From Chondromyces crocatus (GTDB taxonomy: Bacteria > Myxococcota_A > Polyangia > Polyangiales > Polyangiaceae): a stretch of DNA of 64,000 nt. The first letter of the stretch is position 1. Every line of letters begins with the position of its first letter. Made by a program: the position numbers and the translations under genes. The notes under the pieces were generated by a model. That model did no database searches, had not been told where the DNA came from, and saw nothing but the letters and a program-made list of their open reading frames with translations. The DNA lies in NCBI RefSeq assembly GCF_001189295.1, contig NZ_CP012159.1, positions 2,928,001 to 2,992,000 of the forward strand. Direction: 5' to 3'. Positions 18,186 to 27,582 of this stretch are shown piece after piece.

Positions 18186-19856
18186 GTGGCTGTCACGACC
18201 GATTTTCTCGTGGTGGGCAGCGGAATCGCAGGGCTCACCTTCGCACTGGATGCTGCCGCGTTCGGCGAGGTGACGATCATCACCAAGCGGAGCCGCGAAG
18301 AGACCAACACGAGGTACGCTCAGGGAGGCATCGCCGCCGTCTTCGATCCCGAGGACACGGCCGAGGCTCATGTACAGGACACGCTGGCGGCGGGCGGCGG
18401 CCTCTGTCACCGCGTGGTGGCGGAGATCTGTGCCAACGAAGGGGCAGCGCGGGTGCGCGAGCTCATCGAGCGGGGGGCCAGCTTCGACGCGGAGGATGGC
18501 CGGCTACGGCTCGGTCGTGAAGGCGGCCACAGCGCGCGACGCATCGTTCATGCCGCGGATGCGACCGGTCAGGAGATCGAGCGTGCCTTGCTCGAGCGGG
18601 CGGCCAACCACCCGAACATCCGGATCCTGGAACACCAGACGGCCATCGATCTGATCATGCTCTCCCGCTTCGGCGGCCCCGATCTGTGCGCTGGAGCCTA
18701 CGTGCTCGACGAGAAGGGTGGAGACCGAGCCCATGGCTACACCGTCCAGACCTACCTGGCGCGGGCCACCGTCCTCGCCTCCGGCGGCGCGGGCAAAGTG
18801 TACCTGTACACCTCGAACCCCGACGTCGCGACAGGGGACGGTGTCGCCATGGCGTACCGCGCGGGCGCCGAGATCTCCAACATGGAGTTCTACCAGTTTC
18901 ACCCGACCTGCCTGTTCCATCCGCAGGCGAAGAGCTTCCTCATCACCGAAGCGCTGCGAGGGGAGGGGGCCGTGCTGCGGCTCCTGGACGGCACGCCGTT
19001 CATGAGCAACCACGACCCCCGCCGTGAGCTCGCACCGCGCGACATCGTGGCGAGGGCCATCGACTTCGAGATGAAGCGCACCGGCAGCGACTACGTGCTG
19101 CTCGACATCACCCACAAACCCGCGAGCTTCATCCGCGAACACTTCCCGACCATCCACGCCCAGTGCAAGCGGTTCGGCGTCGACATCACCTCCGAGCCCA
19201 TCCCGGTCGTACCTGCCGCGCACTACCTCTGCGGCGGCATCAGCACCGACCTGCACGGGCGCACGACCATCCCGGGCCTCTGGGCCATCGGGGAGTGCGC
19301 TTGCACCGGCCTGCACGGGGCCAACAGGCTGGCTTCCAATTCCTTGCTCGAAGGCCTGGTCTTCGGTCACCGCGCCGCGACCAAGCTGGGAGGCCAGCTC
19401 CACGAGCTGCGACAGAGCCCCTTCCCCAGCGTGCCCGAGTGGCATGCCGGCGACGCCGTGGCCAGCGACGAAGAGGTCGTGGTCACCCACAACTGGGACG
19501 AGCTTCGCCGCACCATGTGGAATTACGTGGGCATCGTCCGTTCCAGCGCCAGGCTGAGGCGAGCGGCTCGCCGCATTGCCCTCTTGCAGGACGAGATCCG
19601 GGAGTATTACTGGAAGCACCTGGTGACCCGCGAACTCCTCGAACTCAGGAACATCGCCACCGTCGCGGAGCTGATCGTCGCCTGTGCCGCTGCACGTCAC
19701 GAGAGCCGAGGGCTGCACACCACCATCGACCATCCCGAGGTGGACCCCAGGTTCGCAGCGGACACCGTCTTGAAGAGAGGCGTCCCTCCGCATCTCCGTG
19801 GCAACGGAGGCCCCGCCGCCGCGCCAGCCGCGCCCTCCTGGGTCGACCCCCGATGA
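18186..19856 (+). CDS. nadB: L-aspartate oxidase
   Basis: A 556-residue flavoenzyme that oxidises L-aspartate to iminoaspartate in de novo NAD synthesis. The start is GTG at 18186. Motifs: FAD site VVGSGIAGLTFALDAA, substrate-loop TRYAQGGIAAVFDPEDT, GREGGHSARRIVHAADATG, ASGGAGKVYLYTSNPDVATG and GANRLASNSLLEGLVFG. It is the first gene of a coupled set: its stop overlaps the next start as ATGA. No nadA or nadC is in the window. Confidence 0.96.
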   Translation: MAVTTDFLVVGSGIAGLTFALDAAAFGEVTIITKRSREETNTRYAQGGIAAVFDPEDTAEAHVQDTLAAGGGLCHRVVAEICANEGAARVRELIERGASFDAEDGRLRLGREGGHSARRIVHAADATGQEIERALLERAANHPNIRILEHQTAIDLIMLSRFGGPDLCAGAYVLDEKGGDRAHGYTVQTYLARATVLASGGAGKVYLYTSNPDVATGDGVAMAYRAGAEISNMEFYQFHPTCLFHPQAKSFLITEALRGEGAVLRLLDGTPFMSNHDPRRELAPRDIVARAIDFEMKRTGSDYVLLDITHKPASFIREHFPTIHAQCKRFGVDITSEPIPVVPAAHYLCGGISTDLHGRTTIPGLWAIGECACTGLHGANRLASNSLLEGLVFGHRAATKLGGQLHELRQSPFPSVPEWHAGDAVASDEEVVVTHNWDELRRTMWNYVGIVRSSARLRRAARRIALLQDEIREYYWKHLVTRELLELRNIATVAELIVACAAARHESRGLHTTIDHPEVDPRFAADTVLKRGVPPHLRGNGGPAAAPAAPSWVDPR

Positions 19857-20800
19857 GCGATCCGCCTCCCGCCTTCCGGGAAGACAAGCCACGCGGCCTC
19901 CGCGGAGGTGATCTGGGCGACCCCGAAGAACGACCCATGTCGCTGCCTCTGGCGGCCGTCTGGGCCCTCTCGATCACCTTCCTGTTCGTCTGGTTCCTCG
20001 CGGTGCTCGTCGCCATCCGGCCCTCGGCCCAGTCGGACCTGGTGAGCACCTTCGGATGCCAGGCCGTGGCCTACCTGCTCGGCCTCTTCGGCATCCTCCG
20101 ACTCCACGCACCGCACGCCTCGATCCGGGATTTTCTCGGCATCCGGCCGACCCACCTCGCGTTCTTTCCCCTCGCCGTCTTGCTCGGCCTCGCGCTGGAG
20201 GCGCCGATCGGCGCGCTCTACGACCTCATTGCGCGGCGCTGGCCGACACCTCGGGAGGGCGAACTCGAGCTTCTGAACACGCTCGCCAGCGGGACGGCCA
20301 TCGAGCAAGCCACCCTCGGGCTCGTGCTCGTCGTGCTCGGTCCCGCCCTGGAGGAGGTGCTGTTCCGCGGCGCGCTCACCCGCCCCCTCCTGCGCCGCTA
20401 CGGCGCGCCCGTGGTCATCGTGGCGACGGCAGCGCTCTTCGCCATCGCCCACTTCCAGCCTCAGAAGTTCCTCCCGATCGGCCTCTTCGGCCTGGCCCTG
20501 GGGATGGTGCGGTACGCGAGCGGCTCCATCCTCCCTGCCATGCTGATGCACGCCACCTACAACGCCGTTCCGTTCGTCGCCCTGCTCGGCGCGTCGGCCG
20601 ACGTCGGTGCTGCCGAGGCCGTGCCCACCGACGCTCCTCGCCCCTTCGACCTCCGACAGCTCCTGATCGACCCTGCATCCCTCCCGCCGGCAGCCGTCGC
20701 CGGGAGCACCGTCCTCGCGGCCCTTCTCCTGGCAGCCGTGTTCGCGCTCGCCGCCAGGTCCAAGACGGCCACTCAAGCCCGCCACAGAGACCACGCATGA
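19853..20800 (+). CDS. CPBP-family intramembrane metalloprotease
   Basis: A 315-residue membrane protein starting at the ATG at 19853, which overlaps the nadB stop by 4 nt. After a polar N-terminus there are about seven to eight hydrophobic segments. The CPBP (CAAX protease/bacteriocin-processing, Abi) signatures are ALEEVLFRGAL (double Glu and Arg, about residue 167), AIAHFQPQKF (His) and MLMHATYNAVPF (His-x3-Asn). The fold is that of the Rce1 intramembrane protease; bacterial roles include peptide processing or immunity to bacteriocins. The substrate is not indicated. Its stop overlaps the patatin start as ATGA. Confidence 0.92.
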   Translation: MSDPPPAFREDKPRGLRGGDLGDPEERPMSLPLAAVWALSITFLFVWFLAVLVAIRPSAQSDLVSTFGCQAVAYLLGLFGILRLHAPHASIRDFLGIRPTHLAFFPLAVLLGLALEAPIGALYDLIARRWPTPREGELELLNTLASGTAIEQATLGLVLVVLGPALEEVLFRGALTRPLLRRYGAPVVIVATAALFAIAHFQPQKFLPIGLFGLALGMVRYASGSILPAMLMHATYNAVPFVALLGASADVGAAEAVPTDAPRPFDLRQLLIDPASLPPAAVAGSTVLAALLLAAVFALAARSKTATQARHRDHA

Positions 20801-21912
20801 AGACCACCGAACCCTCAGGGGGCACTCCCCGGGCCCGTGTCAGTTTGTGCCTTCCCGGCGGCGGCCTGTCGGGAGCCCTCTACCAGATCGGCGCCCTCGC
20901 TGCCCTCGAGGACGGCGTCGCAGGCTTCGACAACCAGAGCTTCACCCTCTACCTCGGCAGCGGCAGTGGCGCGGCCGTCGCTGCCGCGATCGCCGGCGGT
21001 GTCCCTGTCGATCGCATCTACCGCGCGCTCCTCGATCCGGCCGACAATTTCTTCCCGCTCGAGCGAGGTCACCTCATGCACCTCGACCTCGACGAGTGGC
21101 GACGCGCCCTTGGCACGAGCTGGGTCGCTCTGCGCCACGCCTTCGCCAGGCTCACCTCGCGGGGTGACACACCGACCAACGCACCGGGTCATTACCTCCT
21201 TCTCGAGCAGCTCGACAGGCTCCACGACTCGCTCCCTGCCGGCCTCTTCAAGCTCGACCGCTACGAGCGCTTCCTCGCCGAGTTCTTCCTGCGCCGAGGC
21301 ATCCCCAACGGGTTCCGCGCCATGCCCAGGCGGCTGCTCATCCCGGCCCACGACCTCGACTCGGGAGAGCGCGTCGTCTTCGGCTCCTCCGGCTACGAAG
21401 ACATCCCTGTGTCGCTCGCCTGTGCGGCCTCGCTCGCTCTCCCCCTGTTCTTCTCGCCCGTGCGCGTCGACGACCGCCACTTCCTCGACGGCGGACTGGG
21501 CCACGTCGCCCACCTCGATCTCGCCGAGGCCGATGGCGCAGATCTCGCCATCGTCGTGAACCCCCTCGTCCCCGTCTCCACGGCGCGGCGAGCCATCCCG
21601 ACCGGACATGGCGCGCGGGACAGCGTGCGCGACAAGGGCCTGCTCTGGATCTACAACCAGGCCCTCCGCGTCGGTGCCCACGCGCGCCTGCACCAGGACG
21701 TCGCGCGCGTCACCGCGTCGAGCCCGCTCCAGGTCCTCGTGCTGGAGCCCGAGCCCACCGACGCGCTCCTGTTCCTCCAGAACCCTGCCGGCCTCAAGGC
21801 GCGACGAACGATTCTGGAGTATGCCTACCGCACCACACGCGAACGGATCACGCACTGGATGGAGCGGAACCGCGCCGTCGTGGAGCGCTTCGCATGGCAG
21901 GAGGCACGTTGA
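20797..21912 (+). CDS. patatin-like phospholipase with atypical nucleophile motif
   Basis: A 371-residue protein of the patatin family (lipid acyl hydrolases), beginning at the ATG overlapping the CPBP stop. The anion-hole motif is LCLPGGGLSGALYQIGAL (about residues 17-34), and the catalytic-dyad Asp is in HFLDGGLG. At the elbow, where patatins have GxSxG, the sequence reads YLGSGSGAAVAA, so the third position of the motif is Gly and serines sit one residue to either side. Activity is therefore uncertain. No signal peptide. Coupled in translation to its neighbours. Confidence 0.82.
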   Translation: MKTTEPSGGTPRARVSLCLPGGGLSGALYQIGALAALEDGVAGFDNQSFTLYLGSGSGAAVAAAIAGGVPVDRIYRALLDPADNFFPLERGHLMHLDLDEWRRALGTSWVALRHAFARLTSRGDTPTNAPGHYLLLEQLDRLHDSLPAGLFKLDRYERFLAEFFLRRGIPNGFRAMPRRLLIPAHDLDSGERVVFGSSGYEDIPVSLACAASLALPLFFSPVRVDDRHFLDGGLGHVAHLDLAEADGADLAIVVNPLVPVSTARRAIPTGHGARDSVRDKGLLWIYNQALRVGAHARLHQDVARVTASSPLQVLVLEPEPTDALLFLQNPAGLKARRTILEYAYRTTRERITHWMERNRAVVERFAWQEAR

Positions 21913-22373
21913 CGGTGATCACGAAGGGCGCGGCCCTCATGCTCGGCCTCATCCTCTCACTCGGCGCTTGCAAGCGTCAGTACGCGGTGGGGGACGAGGT
22001 CCTCGTCGAGTGGGAGGGCAACGTCTACCCCGCCTCGATTCTCGAGGCCGTGAGCCCCACGAAGTACAAGGTCCACTTCGAGGGCTACGATCCCGTGTGG
22101 GACGACGTCATCCCCCGTGATCGCATCCGCGGCCTCGCCGAAGGCAAGGTGGTCCACCCCGAGCCGCCGCCCAAGGTGCGCGCGAAGGCTCTCCAGGCCG
22201 CGCAGACCAACATGTACAAGGTCGGCGATCGCGTACGGGTCGATTTTCACGGTCACATCTACACGGCCGTGATCACGGCAATCGTCGGACAGGAGCGCTA
22301 CCGCATACACTACGAAGGCTACGGCCCCGAGTGGGATGAGACGGTCGGTCTCTCCCGGATCCAGCCCAAGTAG
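21894..22373 (+). CDS. lipoprotein with two chromo-barrel/Tudor-like repeats
   Basis: A 159-residue predicted lipoprotein: hydrophobic GLILSLGAC gives a lipobox Cys near residue 26. The mature part has two similar ~55-residue repeats. Repeat one reads YAVGDEVLVEWEGNVYPASI ... YKVHFEGYDPVWDDVI; repeat two reads YKVGDRVRVDFHGHIYTAVI ... YRIHYEGYGPEWDETV. This is the pattern of the chromo-barrel/Tudor-knot fold, known mostly from eukaryotic chromatin proteins. ATG at 21894 has GGAG eight bases upstream; TTG at 21909 or GTG at 21915, behind AGGAGG (21899-21904), are alternative starts that keep the signal peptide. Overlaps the patatin gene end by 19 nt. Role unknown, likely envelope ligand binding. 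Confidence 0.8.
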   Translation: MAGGTLTVITKGAALMLGLILSLGACKRQYAVGDEVLVEWEGNVYPASILEAVSPTKYKVHFEGYDPVWDDVIPRDRIRGLAEGKVVHPEPPPKVRAKALQAAQTNMYKVGDRVRVDFHGHIYTAVITAIVGQERYRIHYEGYGPEWDETVGLSRIQPK

Positions 22374-22768
22374 GTCGCTCCGGCGAGCGCCAGAGCGCCG
22401 ACCTGAACAGAAGCCGAAGCGCAAATACAAGGCTCAAATGTGCGGGTTTGGGAGTGCTGCCGATTTTTCTCTGGCGTGGCGAGGCTGCGCGAATTAAAAG
22501 CCGCGCCGAGTTTCCGGTGTGAGGACCGCATTGCGTGTTCGGCTCGTGCGCTGAGGGGGGAAGCGCCGCGTCGTTCACGGTGGCCCTCTCACCCGACGAA
22601 GGTGAGACTTGCTCGACGTGGCTGGTCTCACTGGTGACGCGGATCCCGTCACGGTTTACGTGATCCGCTCCGGGCTTCAGGGTACCGCCGTTGCGGGCCT
22701 CGCCCGAAAGAGGCCGGGGCGCCCTCGTTGCGCCTCTTCAGCAGCAGCAGTAGCACCATGGAGCTCCA
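22374..22768. other. intergenic leader region of the EF-G gene
   Basis: 395 bases with no credible gene, somewhat lower in GC around 22400-22520. It contains the inverted repeat described at 22639-22668. It presumably holds the EF-G promoter and a long leader. Confidence 0.5.
22639..22668 (+). promoter_or_regulatory. inverted repeat in EF-G leader
   Basis: GCGGATC (22639-22645) and GATCCGC (22662-22668) are perfect 7-base arms around 16 bases, within which CGT and ACG can extend the pairing. It lies 100 nt before the EF-G start and could be a leader stem or the terminator of the upstream unit. Confidence 0.35.
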
Positions 22769-24856
<2,088 letters not shown>

Positions 24857-24863
24857 GGTCCCC

Positions 24864-26174
24864 ATGTTCCGGAGAGAGGTGAACGAGCGGAGCCCGATGC
24901 GTGTGTTCGAGGGATCGATGCACGGCGGGCTCGGACCCGGCAATGTCGGCATCGTCGCCTCTCCTCCGGGAGTCGGGAAAACCGCACTCCTCGTGCAGAT
25001 CGCGCTGGATGATCTCCTGCGCGATCGCAAGGTCCTTCACATCTCCAGAGAGCACGCGGTCGACCACGTGCGCTCGTACTACGACGAGATCTTCCACGAC
25101 ATCTCCCAGACCTCCAGGCTCGAAGGCCCGGAGGCCATCCTCCTCGACATCGAGCGGGATCGGCTGATCCTCTCGCTGCTCGGTCAGGTGCGCCGAGGCG
25201 CACCGAGCGAGGGCGGGATCGTCCAGAAGATCCAGGAGATGGTGCTCTTCGCGCGCGACATCGCGCACTTCGAGCCCGACGTCATCGTCATCGACGGCTT
25301 CGACGCTTCCACCTCCACACCGGAGGCCGTGAAGGCGCTCGCCGACCTTGCACGAGAGCGCAGCGCAGAGCTGTGGTTCTCGGTGCAGACCCCGGCGGGC
25401 GCCGACGTCGGCGCGTCCCTCCCTGCCCCGATCGCCGCCATCGTGAACGACGTGGCGGTCGTCGTGTGTCTCCAGCCCGAGCGTGACGTGGTCCGCCTCC
25501 GCCTCCTCAAGGATCACGCGAACACGAACCTCAAGGATCTGCACCTGCGGCTCGACCCTCACTCGATGCGCGTCATCGACGAGGACGTGCGGCCTCCCTC
25601 GGAGCGCCCCCGTGATCCCCGCAAGTTCCGCCTCATCTCGGGTGGCGCCAAGGGCGCCGAGGCCGAGTTTGGCGCCTGCGCCGAGCGCTGGGAGTTGCAC
25701 GAGACCAACTACAGCTTCGAGGGTCACAAGCTCCTCGAACGCGAGCGCGGCGTCGTCACCCTCAGCGAAGACGAGCTGCGCAAGGGCGACTTCAGCCTGA
25801 TGTACGTCTCCCGTCGCCTCGGGCGCGTGCTCAGCGAGATCCCGCTCGTGCGCAACGTCCTGCAGACGATCTGGCACCAGCTCAACGCGGCGTCCCAGGT
25901 GTTCGTCGTCGGCATCATCCAGGAGGATGGCACCGTGCGTGGTGGGACGGGCTGGGGTGCAGAGCTGGCCCGACTCTGGAAGAAGCCGCTCTACGTCTAC
26001 GACCAGCAGCGACGCGGCTGGTTCCGCTGGAGCGGGAAGGCGTGGGAGATGGACCTCGCGCCCACGATCTCGCACGAGAGCTTCGCCGGCATCGGCACCC
26101 AGGACCTCTCCGACGAAGGTCGCGAAGCTATCCGGGACCTCTTCCTGCGTAGCTTCGGCGCGCCTGCGAGCTGA
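24864..26174 (+). CDS. RecA/KaiC-like ATPase fused to SLOG-like domain
   Basis: A 436-residue protein starting at the ATG 7 nt after the EF-G stop. The first half (about 15-240) is a RecA-superfamily P-loop ATPase like DnaB/KaiC: Walker A PPGVGKT (34-40), Walker B DVIVIDGFD (139-147) and a WFSVQTP sensor strand. The second half (about 253-395) has the features of SLOG nucleotide/ligand-binding folds: LISGGAKGAEAEFG (257-270), the Trp after it, and VRGGTGWGAELARLWKKPLY (358-377), followed by VYDQQRRGW. The pairing suggests ATP hydrolysis controlled by, or acting with, a small nucleotide-type ligand. This is inference; I do not know a named family with this architecture. Its 3' end overlaps the convergent transporter by 47 nt. 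Confidence 0.75.
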   Translation: MFRREVNERSPMRVFEGSMHGGLGPGNVGIVASPPGVGKTALLVQIALDDLLRDRKVLHISREHAVDHVRSYYDEIFHDISQTSRLEGPEAILLDIERDRLILSLLGQVRRGAPSEGGIVQKIQEMVLFARDIAHFEPDVIVIDGFDASTSTPEAVKALADLARERSAELWFSVQTPAGADVGASLPAPIAAIVNDVAVVVCLQPERDVVRLRLLKDHANTNLKDLHLRLDPHSMRVIDEDVRPPSERPRDPRKFRLISGGAKGAEAEFGACAERWELHETNYSFEGHKLLERERGVVTLSEDELRKGDFSLMYVSRRLGRVLSEIPLVRNVLQTIWHQLNAASQVFVVGIIQEDGTVRGGTGWGAELARLWKKPLYVYDQQRRGWFRWSGKAWEMDLAPTISHESFAGIGTQDLSDEGREAIRDLFLRSFGAPAS

Positions 26175-27450
26175 TCGCGTCCCGCGACGGCCGCTCCCGG
26201 AGCGGCAGCAACAACCCCAGGAACGCAACGGACAGCGCGACCCCGAGGGCGAACAGCCCTCTGTAGCCGAGCGCTGCCACCACGTAGCCGGACAGCATGC
26301 CGGGCGTCTTGCCCAAGGTCTCCACCCCGGCCAGCAGCGTGTAGTGCGTCGCGCCGACGGAGCGGCGCACGCGCGACATCATGAACGCGAACATCGCCGT
26401 GGTCAGCGCACCTCCGAAGAAGTGCTCCAGGATCGACACGGTCAGCACACCCGCCGCCGGTGGCTTCCCACCCAGCGACGCCAGGTACCACGGACCGGAG
26501 AGCGCAGCGGCCCTGAGCACCGCCGCGAGGCCCACCGCCCCGAGCAGCGGCATCCGCCTCGCCAGCTCCCCTCCAGCGAGCGACCCCGCGATCGACGCCA
26601 CCATCCCGTACGTCCCGATCCACTTCCCGATGTCCGACATCGTGTAGCCCGACCCGATGAGGTACGGGATGAACATCGCGTCGACCATCGACTCGCCCAG
26701 CTTGTACGTCCCCACGAAGAGCAGCAGCCACCCGGCACCGGGCACCTTCAGCGCCTCCAGCAAGCTGCGCAGCACACCCCGCAGCGACCCGGGCGAGCCC
26801 TCCGCCGCGCGCTCGTCGCCGTCGCCCGCGCTCTCTGGTTCGCGCAGCATCAGCGTCGCACCCAGTGCAGCGAGCACCAGCGCCGACATGACGAAGAACA
26901 TCCCGCTCCAGCCGATCCACGGGCTCGCCCACAGCAGCCACCCGCCAGCGATCAGCATCCCCACCTTGAAGCCCACCACCTGCGCCGCGTTGCCGCGCCC
27001 GAGCTGATGCGGCTTCAGCAGATCGATTGCCAGCCCATCCACCGCGATGTCCTGCGTCGCCGCCAGCAGGTTCATCAGCAGGATCAACACCAGCAGCGGC
27101 GTCAGCCCTTGGGACGGCGGCGTCATCGCCACCGTCGCGCACGCGAGCGCGAGCAGCACCTGGAGCGGGATGATCCACGACTTCCGCCGACCCACGCGCC
27201 GCGACCCGTACCGATCGACCAGCGGCGCCCACAGGAGCTTGAGCGTCCACGGCATGGCCAGCGCCCCCGCCAGCCCCACCTTCTTCAGGTCCATCCCTGA
27301 TTCGGTCAGGTACCCACGCAGACCGTGTGCCTGAAACCCGAACGGCAGCCCCTGCGCGAGGTAGAGCGTGGCGAGCGCCGCCAGCGTGCCAGCAGCGGCG
27401 GGCTCGCGCGCTCCTGGTTTCGACACCCGACCCGTGTTCACGCCCTGCAT
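26128..27450 (-). CDS. AmpG-like MFS transporter
   Basis: A 440-residue 12-TM major facilitator. N-terminal YLAQGLPFGFQAHGLRGYL, WTLKLLWAPLVDRYGSRRVG and the TQDIAVDGLAIDLL segment in TM4-5 are the signatures shared by AmpG muropeptide permeases and acetyl-CoA transporters. The second half has LFVGTYKLGESMVDAMFIPY. AmpG imports anhydro-muropeptides for cell-wall recycling; whether this protein does the same is not settled by the sequence. No ampD or ampC neighbour. Confidence 0.88.
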   Translation of the reverse strand: MQGVNTGRVSKPGAREPAAAGTLAALATLYLAQGLPFGFQAHGLRGYLTESGMDLKKVGLAGALAMPWTLKLLWAPLVDRYGSRRVGRRKSWIIPLQVLLALACATVAMTPPSQGLTPLLVLILLMNLLAATQDIAVDGLAIDLLKPHQLGRGNAAQVVGFKVGMLIAGGWLLWASPWIGWSGMFFVMSALVLAALGATLMLREPESAGDGDERAAEGSPGSLRGVLRSLLEALKVPGAGWLLLFVGTYKLGESMVDAMFIPYLIGSGYTMSDIGKWIGTYGMVASIAGSLAGGELARRMPLLGAVGLAAVLRAAALSGPWYLASLGGKPPAAGVLTVSILEHFFGGALTTAMFAFMMSRVRRSVGATHYTLLAGVETLGKTPGMLSGYVVAALGYRGLFALGVALSVAFLGLLLPLRERPSRDAISSQARRSYAGRGPG

Positions 27451-27582
27451 TCTAGGCGGAACCGCCGTCGAACCCGTCGTCGATGGCGAACCGACACCAC
27501 CACGGCGCCCGACGCCCCGAGGCCGTGGAGCGCGGCCTCACCGGACGGCGCCAGGGCCCCCCCCCGCGCCCGACGTCTCGGC

